From positions 117,034 through 181,033 of the forward strand of contig JAVKOQ010000095.1 in assembly GCA_031835245.1 (NCBI GenBank): DNA of 64,000 nt. Direction: 5' to 3'. A program made the position numbers and the translations under genes. This document shows, piece after piece, positions 1 to 11,660 of the stretch (positions within the stretch are counted from its first letter, which is position 1; each line of letters begins with the position of its first letter). This stretch comes from Balamuthia mandrillaris (lineage: Eukaryota; Discosea; Longamoebia; Balamuthiidae). The notes under the pieces are model-generated. The model had not been told where the DNA came from and did not search any database. It saw only the letters and a program-made list of their open reading frames with translations.

Positions 1-517
1 GACAGCCAATTGGAAGACTGTTCACTCTAGTTCGTTTCTCTCTCTCTTCTCTCTCCCTTTCTTCTTCGCTCGGCTCGTTGTCTCTCTTCTCCAACGGGGT
101 TGGTTTCCTTCCATGCTAACCTCTAGTATTTTTTGTATTTGGTGTTGGTGAGCAGATGTGGACTCAGCCTCGGCCGCTATTCAACAAATCTTGGATGTGT
201 TTAACACTGCCAACAAAGTGGAACAACGCATTAAATTGGGGTACAGAACTTTGCTATTCCTGTTCTTGTTCTTCTTCTTCTTCTTCTTCTTCTTCTTGCC
301 TTTGTTGTTTCTCTCTGTCCTAACGCTTTCATGAAATAGATTTCCATCAGGAACACTCTCTCCTGTCCCGATGCTTGACAGTTTTGATACGTTCCTGGCA
401 TGTCTTGAGACTTTGAACGAAAGCATCGAGTTTCTGCGCCTCCATTCCCAATTTAAAAGTGCTCAATCGGCCCTCAGCAATCTCGTGCGTATAGTTTAAC
501 GACACATACATACAACT

Positions 518-559
<42 letters not shown>

Positions 560-2929
560 AACATTGAATAGCAAAGAAGAAGCAGAAAAACACAGATTAA
601 AAGAGGAGAGAACAAAAATGAGAAGAGCAAAAGAACAGCTGTTCTTTTTCTTATACTTGATTTAAATTGCAGGAAACATTGCGGCGATATGCTGTATCAG
701 AGTGCGAGCGAGCGTTGCGGCTGCTTTTGACTGATAGCAGTGCTCCCATAGATGTGCCTACTGTTCTATCGCCTGAAGTGCTGACTGCTGTTGAAGCCGG
801 TAGACAGAAAATTGGTACTTTCTTTTTTCCTTCGTTTTCTTCTTTGCTATTTCATCGTCTTGTTAATTGTTACATTTGGCGAGCAGAGGTGATGCCGAAG
901 GAAAGATTTTTAGCAATCGATAAGTTAATGAAGCAATTGCAACGGTTGAAACAGTTTAGTCACTTGAAGACTTTCACAGAGAAACGGGCGCTGTTCCTTC
1001 GCTTGACCCTCCGTAAGCTTTCTCCTGATCGCATTGCCATCGATGAGAGCACTCCCGTTCAGTCGGCACTAGAGTCCGCACAGTACGTTCCTTAATGTTC
1101 ACTTACTGCTTTTCTTGTCTTTTTCTTCTTTTCTCATTTTGGGAACACAAACAAATGCAGAAAAACTGCAGTGTCTGTTCCATCATCAAGTTCTTCTTAC
1201 AAGAGAGGAACTCATAAATACATTCGCTTCATGCGCGTTGTCTTAGTTCTTATCAAGGTTTCTCTCTCTCTCTCTCTCTCTCTCTCGCGTCTCTTGCTCT
1301 CGTACTTACTCTGCCATAGCACGAACGATGGTTAATACACGAACTGGTTCCAAAAGAACATTTCGGACCTGTATTTGGTCCAGCAGTGGATGGTACTTTG
1401 GACCTTCTTATCGAAACAGGACAAAGTGTGATGAAACATCATCTTGCTGCGGATAAAGTCTTTGGATGTTTTGTTGTCATGGATATTTTAGAACATTTAC
1501 AAAACTACAAGCAACAATTCCACAAAGCTATAATGGTATGTGTTGTTGGTCGTTTGTCATCCATCCACTTTCTCTTCCTCTCTTCTTATTTTTCTTATTG
1601 TCTATCCTTTTGCATTTCGTATTCGTGGACGTTTTAAAAGGGAGAGAGCGGAAAAGAATATGAGGACCTAAATGAATTCGTGTCTACGATGAGTTCTGTT
1701 CTGCGCAGGACGCTTGGCCAGTTGATACCAGAGTTATCCGCGCTAGCTCCTCCTAAACTTCCTCCTGATGGCGCTGTTCATGACCTCACTATCTTGGTAC
1801 ATTCTCTTTCTTCTTTTTATGGTCCTCGTCAGTGTTCTCATTTTAAATTGTTTACTTTCATGTTTTTATCATATCGTTCTTTCATCATTCCAGACATTCA
1901 AGTTTCTGTTTAGACTGGTTGAGTACAAGAGTATCGCCTGCCCTCTGCTTCCCACCGGTTCCAGCGACAAATCTTCTCCCGAAGATGCCCTCAAGGCTTA
2001 TGTTGGTACGTATCAAACGGAAACGAAAGAAACGAAACGACTGACTACCAAACTAAACTATACCAATTATAGAGGAAGTGTTAAAAGAGGTGTATAATAC
2101 GTTGCGCACACGATCGGAAATGACAAAGAAGAAAGGGCGAGTGAACATCTTCCTTCTCAACAATATTTACTTCATGAAGAAAGCCTTAGACAATCCTGCT
2201 TTAAAGGATTTTGTTCGCCATGGGCTCGTTTCTCGTCTAGAAGAGCATTTGGCTCGTGAACTTTCTACTTTCAAAGACAAGTGCGTATTTCTTATTCTTA
2301 TTCTTCTTCTTCGTGCTCCTTTTGCTCACCACCTTTTTGTTTGTACTATCAAAACAAAGCTGGAACAAAGCGAAAATGCCATTAGTGGCCGATCATGAAG
2401 AACCTTTTGCTGCTTCTTCAGTTGGAGAGTTGAGCAACCGCCAAAAAAAGAAGATCAAGTCCCGTTTTGCTGTATGTTCTTTCTCTCGTTTATTTTTTAT
2501 TTCGTTATCTTTCTCTCGGTTATTTTTCTCTCTCTTTCTAACCGTCGTTGTTCACTTCAAGACGTTCAACGCAGAGTTTGACGGTTTGGTGGCCAATCAA
2601 AAGCAATACTCTATGGCAGACAAGGAACTTGCTCAACAGCTCAAAGAGGACATCAAGCAATCTATTCTTCCTCTTTACAAAGCCTTTATTCAGAGGTATG
2701 GCTTTTCCCTACCCCTTTTCAAACATTTTGCATTCAACGCGATTGTAACACAACATTTTTTAGATACGACAAGTCAGGCTTTAGCAAGAATCCTGGCAAA
2801 TATGTTCGTTACCACCTCCAAACGGTATCCGATATGATAGAAACTAGCTTCCGTGAAAAGGGAACTCTCGCCGCCTCCGCTTCCTCCTCTGGTCCCTCTA
2901 CTTCCGCCACAGCATCTTCTTCCTCCTGA
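1..2929 (+). CDS. EXO70: Exocyst complex subunit Exo70, 5'-truncated by the window edge
   Basis: Exo70 binds PI(4,5)P2 and Rho/Rab GTPases and helps tether secretory vesicles to the plasma membrane. Spliced exons read like the family from near the N-terminus (IQQILDVFNTANKVEQRI, about 157-251) to the C-terminal bundle: 'INIFLLNN-Y'-like (VNIFLLNNIYFMKKALDN, about 2140-2190), KFKTFNAEFD-like (about 2560) and the conserved end with KNPGKYVRYHLQ and ETSF (about 2785-2850). About ten exons are separated by short GT-AG introns; two introns hold dinucleotide repeats (GA at 522-556, CT at 1259-1287). The protein ends in a short Ser/Ala/Thr tail with its stop at 2927-2929. The true start lies before the window or in its first bases. 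The family assignment is strong; individual intron borders were placed by eye. Confidence 0.9.
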
Positions 2930-2968
2930 ACAAGAGCGTTAATGTACAGAACTCACTTCCCGTATTCG

Positions 2969-3016
<48 letters not shown>

Positions 3017-3437
3017 GCAAAGATAAATTGCTACTTTTCAGGTGCTTGCATTTCATTATTCTTTCTTGTTTCTTCTTTCTCTTTTGCTGGCTGTTTCTTT
3101 TTCTGTTTCCTTCTTGCCCCAAACACATCCACCCTTCGGGCTCTCGCCCCGATGCAATCCATTCTCAATTGTTTCTTCTTCCCATAACAAAGGTGTGTGT
3201 CGACGCAATTAATTACTTCCGGACTGCCAACGAACTTTCACCCGTTTTTTGTGTGGACACTTTCCTTTGGTGCGGTGTATTGAACCTGCTTGCGCGTGAC
3301 TTTTCGTGGCCCAACTGGCACGGTTTTGGGATGTGCTCCTCCCCTCGCACTGCTTTAAAACATGACCCTTCATTCTTTCCAGTTTATCGCTTCATATTTC
3401 CAAGAGAAAAACACAAAACTAACACGCAGAAAGGACA
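2930..3437. other. Intergenic region, promoter of the acidic secreted protein gene
   Basis: It holds a CT repeat at about 2968-3012, then pyrimidine-rich DNA. Position 3199-3204 is GTCGAC in the context TGTGTCGACGC, one of several such sites near gene starts in this window. A TTTAAAA box lies at 3354-3360, 78 bp before the next ATG, and could be a TATA element. No gene was seen; the 137-codon frame here looks like low-complexity noise. Confidence 0.5.
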
Positions 3438-4094
3438 ATGAAGGCAAACCATCTACTTTTGGCTGTGATTATCGCGTTGGCGGCCGTGGCTGCTGGATAT
3501 TCCAACAACAACCAGAAGAAAGCCTCCTTCCTGCTGGCGGAGCAAGGCGCGGGGAGAATGGGGGAGCAGCAGGGCTACAAGGACTACGAGGTTGATCTGT
3601 ACGCACAGCTGGACTACGAAGATGAGATATACGGGGAGGATGAGGAGTTTGGCTACGACGAACTCGATGCTGCGGACTTCTACGAGGTGGACGACTTCTT
3701 CAACCAAGATCTCTTTGGTGACGATGAATTCGACATTGACGAGGAGGAAGAAGAAGACTTTGATTTTGAGGAGGATGAAACCCTTGTCTTTGACGAAGAC
3801 GACAACGAAGAGGATGGGTTCTATGAAAACGAGGAAGAGGACGACGATAACACCGAAGAGGAAATGGATGAAGAGGGGGTTAAGGCGGAGGAAGCAGAAG
3901 ATGAGGAGGAGTTCGATTTGACGGAAGATGAGGACGAGGATGAGGAAGAGGAAGACTTTGAGTTCGATGAGGGCGAAGCCCTTGATGATGTGAATGAGGT
4001 GGAAATGGATGAAGGCCTGCTGGCGTTCATTAGCACCTATCTGGGTGATGAGAACGCGTCCGCAGCGAACAGGCTTTCTTGTTTCTTTTTGTGA
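3438..4094 (+). CDS. Hyperacidic secreted or ER-lumen protein, 218 aa
   Basis: Not recognised as a family. The N-terminus MKANHLLLAVIIALAAVAAGYS is a clear signal peptide (positive n-region, about 14-residue hydrophobic core, small residues before the likely cut). The rest is dominated by Glu and Asp: residues about 50-200 are runs such as DEEEEEDFDFEEDE and EDEDEDEEEEDFEFDEGEA with scattered Phe and Tyr. This composition suits low-affinity, high-capacity calcium binding (calsequestrin-like behaviour) or a storage/adhesive role; that is inference only. It is read as a single exon. The GTGAGT overlapping the stop could be a splice donor to a further exon, so the last residues (RLSCFFL) are uncertain. 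An antisense frame of the same length is a shadow. Confidence 0.7.
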   Translation: MKANHLLLAVIIALAAVAAGYSNNNQKKASFLLAEQGAGRMGEQQGYKDYEVDLYAQLDYEDEIYGEDEEFGYDELDAADFYEVDDFFNQDLFGDDEFDIDEEEEEDFDFEEDETLVFDEDDNEEDGFYENEEEDDDNTEEEMDEEGVKAEEAEDEEEFDLTEDEDEDEEEEDFEFDEGEALDDVNEVEMDEGLLAFISTYLGDENASAANRLSCFFL

Positions 4095-4346
4095 GTGCAC
4101 AACAGCCACCCTCTCACCATTCGCTTGCCATCGATGAGCACCCCATTCATTACTGTTGTTTTTTTTCCTTTGTATTATTTAATAGAGTTCCTCTTATACG
4201 TTTTATACGATGGGTGTTGGGTGTTGATGGAAGGCACTCCATGTCTCATTGAATTACATACAGGTCTGCCGCTCAATATTTAGACACATTTGACCGCCTC
4301 GGCTGCCCCTTTGGAGTAACATTAGCTGAGGGAAGAAAAGAAAGGA

Positions 4347-5989
4347 ATGGAAGAGGAAAGAGAAGGCGGAGGGGGTCTGCTGGAGAGCATACCGCCGGAG
4401 CTGCTGGCCCTGGTGCTTACCTTCCTGGAGGACGCCAGGGACGTGGCCTGTTTCGCCTGCACCTGCTGCACCCTGCGGGACCTCGTCCAGCAGGACCTCG
4501 GCGTTCGCTACGGCATTGAAAAGAAGAAAGAAACGGCGTTGGGCGCTGCGCCGGTGGACAACGCCGGCAGCAAGTCACATTCCGCAGCAGACCTGATGGA
4601 AGAGCTGGAGCAGCCTTGGAGCCAGGCGGAGCTGCCCCTTTTCCTTGGCGGCTGCCAGGACAGCCCTGCCCCTGACTGGCTGCATTGCTATTCTTGTGGC
4701 ACTCGTGTAGCGGTATTTCCACTCTTCCTTCTAGCTTCCTTGCTTGCTCCACTTATTCTTATCGTTTTTCTGCTGCTGCTTCTTCTTTTCTTGTTCTTCT
4801 TGTTATTCTGGTTCTGGTTCTTGTTCTTCTTCTTGTTGTTCTTGTTCTTGTTCTTGTTCTGTTCTTGTTCTTTTGTTCTTGTTCTTGTTCTTGTTCTTGT
4901 TCTTGTTCTTGTTCTTGTTCTGTTCTTGTTGTTGTTCTTGTTCTTGTTGTTGTTCTTGTCTTGTTCTTGTTCTTGTTCTTGTTCTTGTTCTTGTTCTTGT
5001 TCTTCTTCTCCTTCTTCTTCTTCTTCTTCTTGTTCTTCTTCTTGTTCTTCTTCTTCTTCTTCTTCTTCTTCTTCTTCTTCTTCTTCTTCTTCTTCTTCTT
5101 CTTCTTCTTCTTCTTCTTCCCTTTAATTCTTCTCTTCTTTATTGCATCTATTCTTCTTCCGTTTAGACGTTTTCGTTCCTGATGATATGTAGTGGCACCT
5201 ACTCCATCCCTTTACACGTTCCGTTTCGCATCCGACGTTTGGCGGTGCTCTACGCCATGCGCACTACCCCTACCTTTGAATTCTTGTGCGAGTTTGATGC
5301 CATCCTGGTCATTGGTGGTGGTACCATCACCAACAACGAGACCACAAGTAACTTTTGTGCTATTCCTCTCCCATTTTGTGACTTTGTCATTTCCTTACAG
5401 TTTTTTCGTGGTCTTCCCGTTCTTTTCCTCTTCCTCTTCCTCTTCCTCTTCCTCTTCCTCTTCCTCTTCCTCTTCCTCTTCCTCTTCCTCTTCCTCTTCC
5501 TCTTCCTCTTCCTCTTCCTCTTCCTGTCAAAACATAGGCAACCTCTTGGCTCGTTACATCAAAGAAGATCGTGGGGGAGTGGTCATCGCCAGAGCAGCCA
5601 ACCAAAAAGACGGGTCCTACTGTGTCAAAGGCGACTTCCTCGCTGAAGGTCTACACCCATTGATCCCTGACCGTGGAGAGCTGGTCCACCGCACCCTTGG
5701 CCAAAAGCTTCGCCCCAATCATCCGGTGTTGTACCACGTGGAGGAGATAGGCCAAGTCTACCGCTGTCATGGCCAACCGGAGAAAGAGGCGGAGGTCATT
5801 GCCCTTTGGGATGATGGCATTCCATTGGTGGTGCAGCTGCGAAAGGAGGAACGTTATGGAATGGTGGTCACCGTCAATGCGGGTTGTGAGGTGGCTCGCG
5901 TGGGCGGCTCTCGTATCCTCTCGAACGCGTTGGCTTATGTGGCACTTGCCTCGAAGCGAGGCAATGCAGAGGGGAAGGCCTCCAACTAA
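4347..5989 (+). CDS. F-box protein with a ThuA/glutamine-amidotransferase-like domain
   Basis: Exon 1 (4347 to about 4700) encodes an F-box-like start (SIPPELLALVLTFLEDARDVACFA, then CCTLRDLV), the Skp1-binding module of SCF ubiquitin ligases. A long intron filled with CTTGTT/CTT repeats (about 4788-5125) follows. Exon 2 (about 5167-5349) gives a strand ending ILVIGGGTITNNE. A second intron carries a CTTCCT hexanucleotide tract. Exon 3 (about 5536-5989) has LARYIKEDRGGVVIA, HPLI, VIALWDDGIPLVV and MVVTVNAGC. The order 'open GGG, GN-L-YI--GGGVV, HP-, W-DG-PLV-, G-VV-LN' resembles ThuA-like class-I amidotransferase folds of bacteria and protists. No catalytic Cys or Glu was identified, so it may be a binding domain. 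The F-box call is moderate and the fold assignment tentative. Confidence 0.6.
4788..5125 (+). repeat. Intronic CTTGTT/CTT microsatellite
   Basis: About 340 bp of CTTGTT hexamers grading into pure CTT trimers, entirely inside intron 1 of the F-box/ThuA-like gene, pyrimidine-rich on the sense strand. Confidence 0.9.
5425..5525 (+). repeat. Intronic CTTCCT hexanucleotide tract
   Basis: About 17 nearly perfect copies of a TTCCTC unit within the last intron of the F-box/ThuA-like gene, ending some 10 bp before the acceptor AG. Confidence 0.9.
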
Positions 5990-6298
5990 GGTACCTATTG
6001 CCTTTGGTTCAATGAAGGAGAACGTGAAACCCTTTTGAAAGGACTTCAACAAATGTATTCATTAACGTATTTTGAAATAATGTAGACCCTACATTGCATG
6101 TCTTCGTCCTTTTCTTCTCCTTCTTGTTCTTCTTGTTCTTCTTCTTCTTGGTACGAAGGCATTATCCCTCTCAGCTGCAATAACCTTCAAGAACAGACAA
6201 TTGGAGAGAACGCGAAGAAGTGGAGAGAATGGAATCATTGGAAATGCAAAAAAAAAAAAAGGCCGACACCTCCCTTCGTCCTCTCTCTCCTCTCCCTC

Positions 6299-6348
<50 letters not shown>

Positions 6349-6513
6349 CAAGAACTGTTCCTAATGCTCTCCTAGCCTCTCTCCTATCTTCGCTCCTATC
6401 CTCTCTCCTCACCTTGCTCCTATCTAATCTCCTATCTAATCTCCTATCCTCGCTCCTCTCTGCTTGAAATTGAAATTTACACGAAATTCGAGAACTCAAC
6501 ACGCAAAAGCAGC
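5990..6513. other. Intergenic region with pyrimidine repeats
   Basis: Tail of the upstream gene and promoter of the S4/PARG gene. It holds a CT repeat (about 6294-6346) and, at about 6361-6465, a degenerate minisatellite of CTCCTATC-type units. No gene was seen. Confidence 0.5.
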
Positions 6514-8466
6514 ATGGAGGAAGAAGCGAAGAAAGAAGACGTGCTGAGGAGCTTCGTGGTGAGTCAGGATGGCCCGCAACGCCTCGACGCCGCTGTTTCC
6601 AACCACCTGCATCTCTCTCGCGCTACCGCTCACTGGCTCATCCAACAGAAACGTGTGCACCTGAAAGAGCAGATCCTCCATAAAAACAGCTTCCGCCTCA
6701 AAGAAGGACAGCTGGTAACCATTTTCTTCCTTCTTGTTCTTGTTCTTCTTCTTGTTCTTGTTATTCTTCTTCTTCTTCTTCTTCTTCTATGGAAGTATTT
6801 TGACACCACATACACCATAAAGGTTCAAGTATGGCTGCCACACACTCTTTTATCCTCTTTGGAGGAACAGACCGAAGTGAAAGAGGACGCCACAGCCAAC
6901 AACACGAAAGAAGAACAAGACTTTGACAACCTCATGGAGGACAAGAGGCAGCACCGACTCTATGCTACGATAAAGGAGGAGGACGCACAGCATGAGCTTG
7001 TGAGCGAGAAACAGGTTTTCCAGCCTCTTTTGTGGAAACGCTGGTTTGAGATTTACGCTCTTCGCGCCGACAAAGAGAGCCTTCGTTGCATGCGGTATGC
7101 CGTTCTTCCTTCTCCTCTTTAAATCCATTCGTTATTTCTTCTATCTTTGTTTTTCCATGTTATTACGCTTCGCTGCCTTGCTCACCAAACCTTTTAGCAA
7201 GGTCATATTTGAGAAGACAAGAAAAGCGTGCGAGAAGGGATATTACTTACTCAGTGATGGCCACAAAGTAGAACTCTACACCAGAAACGATCACGCAAAC
7301 GCAGATCAGCAAGAACGGACAGAAGAGGAAGAGCATGAAGAGGTTAAAGAATTAAAAGAAGAAGAAGAAGAACTACAAGAAACAGAAGGTGATCGAGAGG
7401 CAACCCTCATTGACTTCACGGGGCAGCTGCAACAACTAAACAACGGAACTAGAGAGAGTGACCACCGTTTCAAGGGAAGACATTGTTATCGTGATCCGTA
7501 CGCTCATCCAAGAACTTACGAGATGATACCAGAAGCAAAAGCAGAGGAACGAGTGAAAAACACTACTAAGGTTTCGGTGATAGAAATGGATTCGCTGGAA
7601 GTAGCACAGCAACTCATATCAAAAGGATACAACCCATGCACTCTTATATTTTCTTCCAACACGTTTCCTTCTTCTAAATGTACGTCTCCTCTCTCTCTCT
7701 CTCTCTCTCTCTTTTTGTCTGACTTCGTTTGCCTTCTTCTCGAGTGAAGGTGGAGCAGAGAAAAGTGGGGGTCAAGAAGGAAGCATCTACCAACGGACCA
7801 ATCTCTATCAAATTCTTTCCAAGAGCGAATGGGAAGATCAGTTCCCACTTCCTGAATTTGCTGCCATTTATATGTATGCGTTTCTTGTTCTTCTTTTTCT
7901 TCTTTGCGTTCGTTCCTCTTCTTTCTCTCCTCTGTTCCTGTTTCGCTCACTTCAACGCTCAAACAGACCAACTCTAACAATCCTCCGAAGTGACGAGGGG
8001 CAAGGCTGTGCCTTTCTGAAAAATCCCGTCCAAGCAGCCTGCATTTCGATAGCAGCCTACAGTCGACCAAAACTACTTCCTTCTGCATCAGCAACCCCAC
8101 AAGGAGAACCAGCCATGACCATGCGGTTCATGGACAAGACAAAGACCAAAATGAAAGTAGTTCTTCAAGTGGCTTTAGATAAAGGACATGACGCGGTAGT
8201 ATTGGGAGCCATTGGGTGTGGCGCATTTGCGAACCCACCGATGGCGGTGGCACTGCTGTGGAAGGAAGTGCTTGCATCGGACTTTGAAGGTTGCTTCAAG
8301 CGTGTCATATTTGCTGTGCTGGGTTTGTATCTTCCATTTACTTGTTGTGTCCTTGTGAATAACAACAACAACAACAACAGAGACGGGAAAAAGAGGTCAC
8401 CCTAACCCAACCGGAAACGTACAGCCGTTCCGCCGAGTCTTTGAGGATCAAGACAGCAAGCGGTGA
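6514..8466 (+). CDS. S4-like RNA-binding domain fused to a microbial-type poly(ADP-ribose) glycohydrolase
   Basis: Residues about 13-70 read as an S4 domain: QRLDAAVSNHLHLSRATAHW, LIQQKRVHLKEQ, SFRLKEGQLV. This fold binds structured RNA in pseudouridine synthases and RsuA-type enzymes. A linker rich in Glu follows. From about 7560 on, exons match the TIGR02452/DUF2263 macrodomain-like family (microbial PARG): GGQEGSIYQRTNLY (in place of the family's glycine-rich E-E-S-LY loop), then a TPQGEPAMTMRF segment, KGHDAVVLGAIGCGAFANPP, and FKRVIFAVLE ending QPFRRVFEDQDSKR. These enzymes remove ADP-ribose from proteins. The usual tandem Glu pair of the catalytic loop is not obvious here (GGAEKSGGQEGS), so activity is uncertain. 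Splicing the last intron (from about 8319 to 8380) gives the stop at 8464-8466. Confidence 0.8.
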
Positions 8467-8581
8467 GCACCTTACAGAATGTACAAGTTCAAGTAGTACC
8501 GAGAAATACCACCAATTTTTGTTTGCTCGCTTGTGCTTCATATGTTTATTGTGTTGTTTTTTATTGTGTTTTCACACAGTC

Positions 8582-11040
8582 TTACTTTTGTAAAACAGGA
8601 AGACCAAGTCTTAAAATGTTGGCATAGTCGGATATCATGTGGTCATTGAGAAAGAAAGGAAGTATCAGTCGCAGCAAAAACCTAAGTCGGCTCTCCTTCG
8701 TTGCGTATTTAAATATCTTTAAAAGCCCGAACGAACGTGGATCCAGCAAGTTGGAATGAAAAGGTAGGTCGCATTTGTTAAACAAAGAGCAGAGAAGCAA
8801 GGGAAAGGAACAAGAGCTGAAGCAAAAGAAAAAAGAAGATTGAGAGAGGTCAGGGAAGCAAAGCAACAAACCTTAATATCTGCAATTCCAACAATCTCCA
8901 ACAATGCAATCCGAGCCAAAGTCACGGAGGGAATAATTCTTCCTCCTGCGTCTATATACATCAACCTTCCTGCATGTTTGTAATGCGTTTCCATGATGTC
9001 TCCATCACCATCACCATGATGAGCTCCAGCAACGAAACACAACAAGTTTCCTCTCAAAGAGGACGACACGTTCTTTGAGACTCCCATCAACCTCAAAACG
9101 CGTCGCAATAACCAAGGAGGCACTCCCAAAGGAAGCCTCGGAATGATGTCGTTATTGTTGACAAAGCGTAAATATCGTTGCCTTCCTTTCGTCGTCATCA
9201 AACGCTCTTCTATGAAACGTGCAAAATGGATGTCGCCTAAACGAGGCTGGCCAAAAGTGACGAGCCCACCGATTCTTTTGTTGATTTGAGGGTAATCCAA
9301 CAACAGCTTTGCCGTAAAGAGCGTTGCCAAAGCGCCTCCTAAACTATGCCCAGTAATCCATATCTCTCTTGGTCTGCCGCTTCTCTTTTTTCTTCTTCTT
9401 ACTCCATCATGATCTCCGCCTTCTTCGTCGATGAGTTGGAACAGAATGTCTCGAACTTGTTCGTACGCGGAAGCATTCCCAACAATCTTTCTTTGCTTCG
9501 CTCGAAACTCTGCCAGTGGAGCGTACTTGTCCACAACATCCAACAACAAAGTTGTACCTGCTGTTGCAGGTTCTTTGGATCGATGCCAAACCCAACCAAA
9601 CGTCCTTCGAAAGATGTGCAAACCATTTAACAATATACGATTGAGCTCTGAAAGCAAATAGCGAAAGAATTCAGAAGAAGGCAGACCAAAGGATTTTGGA
9701 AGAGGAAAAAGCGAGGTTGGCGATGAAAAAGATGAAGCTGGTGGGTTTGTTGAGGTAAAACTTTCTCTTGTAGCGGTGTTTACGGTGGATTCTTCTTTAG
9801 GGTAGTTTGCAGCATCTCCTTTTGCTGTCTCTCTCAGCTCGGCCTCGGTCTCTCTCGTTCTTTTTCTACGCTCTTCTTTCTCTTCTCGCTCTTGTGCATC
9901 CTCTTCTCTTCCTTGCAACGGTTGGGTTCTCAAGTGATGCTCCTCTACTTCTTGATCATCTTTCAGTTGTTCTTCGGACATCTGATCCTCGGTGATCCCA
10001 AGGGCGTGCATGAAGCCTGAATGAACGAATCCAAGTTCACCCGCGCCACAAAGAAAGGCTTTCAAGTCCGTGAGAAGGTGACGAAGGTTTAAAGGGTGAG
10101 TGCCAGCAAAGGCCACCAATATCATGTCCTCGTTATGCGCCACGTACGCTTTGGTGTTTTTGTACTTGACGATAGTACATCTTTCAAAGCTCCATCCTTC
10201 TTCTCTCTCCAAGATATCCCCTTTTGAAATGGTTCTTGTTGCAGAGGAAGGCCCTTCTTTTGCCTTTGCTTGCGGCTTTTCTTCTTCGCTGTCGGTGGAG
10301 GAGACAGGCCTACAACAAACCCACTGAATGACAGGAGAGCTTTCATAGGCAAGTTTGGAAGCTAACGCCAGCGAGAAAGCTTGTTCTCTGTTGAAGTCCC
10401 GAGAAGCATCATTGCTTTCATTCTCGTCTTCTTCGTCTTCTGATCTTCCGTCGCTGTCGTCAAAGTCCTCATCACCGAAAGAACAAAAGGTGGAAGAAGG
10501 GGAAGGAGGAGAAGCACAAGAGGCAAAGGCAGAGGAACGAAAGCCGGAGAATGAAGGGTCAAAGGCATTGACCAAGGAGAAAGGCTTGCGGGTGGCGGCA
10601 TGCCTCGTCACAAAGAGGTAGAACAGCGTCCTCAGCTGCCTCTCCACCAGCACCAGGAGGTAGAACCAAAAGGCAAAGGCCAGCTCCAGGAGGAAGAGCG
10701 CCAGGGAGTTCAGCCGCAGCAAGCGAAAGAGGTAGAGCAAGGGCAGGACGAGCAGGGAGGAGAGCAGGCGGGCCGAGAGGGAGAGCCACAGGGAGAGGAG
10801 GTAGAGCGAGAGGGAGAGCAGGCGGTAGAGCAGCCAGGCGGAGAGGAGGGAACCCCATGCCAGGGCGAAGAGAGCCAGCAGGGCCACGGCCAGCAGCGGG
10901 CGATCAAAGTGGGTCCAGCAGTAGAGCGCAAAGGCGAGCCATCCCACGGAGAGGAGGGAGGAGTAGAGGAGGGTCGTGCGGCGCTTTGGGGAGGTCCACA
11001 CCGGGATGGATTTGACGACGCGTCGCTCTTCTTGTTCCAT
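8582..11040 (-). CDS. Class-3 (fungal-type) triacylglycerol lipase with N-terminal membrane segments
   Basis: The start chosen is MEQEERRVVKSIP at 11040; the frame is open further upstream, but that region lies in the promoter. Several hydrophobic segments follow (TLLYSSLLSVGWLAFALYCW, LLAVALLALFALAWGSLLSA and more), so the enzyme is probably membrane-anchored. A Ser/Asp-rich linker leads to the lipase domain: DMILVAFAGTHPLN, FVHSGFMHALG, the nucleophile elbow EIWITGHSLGGALATLFTAK (GxSxG), GLVTFGQPRLGD and RFVNNNDIIPRLP (catalytic Asp region). The C-terminal piece in a separate exon (about 8582-8780, HSNLLDPRSFG to DYANILRLGLPVLQK) fits plant and fungal relatives. The last intron (about 8873-8820) is phase-inconsistent with a simple GT-AG join, so the exact 3' splicing is unresolved. 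It ends 115 bp from the convergent S4/PARG stop. Confidence 0.85.
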
Positions 11041-11660
11041 TTTATTCTTCTCTTGCGTTTCTTCTTGTTTCTTTTTTTGTGCTCCCCGAAAAGTGGTAGA
11101 AAAAAAGATGAAACCAGGTCGAAAATCGGTTTTCTGAAAAGGGATTGGCTTGCCGTTTTTGAAAAAAGAAGTGGTATCCCAAGATCGCACAATTTTATCA
11201 AACCACCAACCATTTCTCGTGAAATCTCCCGACGCCGATCTCCGAAACCCCAAAAATAAAAATGGGCCTTTTGGGGGACGAAAAGACAGGCGGGAGTCCT
11301 GGTGCGCTTACACTCTCTCTGAGCCGCTGCTTTTTGCAAGTGTCGGTGCTTGCTGATAGTGCTGAGCACAGCGACCCGCCTTTTTTTGTTTTTGGTTTCG
11401 TTTGGGTTTACTCCAACTTTTTTTTTTTTTTGGGTGGCGGCGGGGCGCCAGGGGCAAAGGGGGAAAGAAAGGCAAAGGGAGAGTAGAGTAGAGTAGCTTC
11501 ACGGACGCGCCACGCCCAGGAGGAGGAGGCGACAAGAAAGAGGTGTCGTAACGCTGGGCCGCTTTGTGGTTTTCATTCGCTTTCTTCCGCTCACCCTTTT
11601 TTTTTATTTACAAAAATGCTCCGCACTCCTCCTCCTTAAAGAAAACAGAAAACGAAAAAG
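11041..11660. promoter_or_regulatory. Shared 620-bp promoter between divergent lipase and phospholipase genes
   Basis: No gene was seen between the two start codons. It holds poly-T runs (about 11419-11430, 11599-11607) and a GTGTCGTAACG site near 11544, a variant of the TGTCGTC motif found upstream of other genes here. The open frames are mostly antisense extensions of the lipase frame. Confidence 0.5.

Noticed and set aside
3453-4109. Antisense open frame of 218 codons opposite the acidic protein
   Set aside because: It mirrors the Glu/Asp codons as Phe/Leu/Ile-rich sequence; no domain, and the plus frame has a signal peptide and sensible composition.
5425-5525. Regular direct repeats suggestive of a CRISPR array
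   Set aside because: Six-base units with no spacers, inside an intron of a eukaryotic gene: a microsatellite.
10559-10858. Pro/Leu/Ala-rich frame on the minus strand within the lipase gene
   Set aside because: Out-of-frame translation of the lipase membrane-segment exon.
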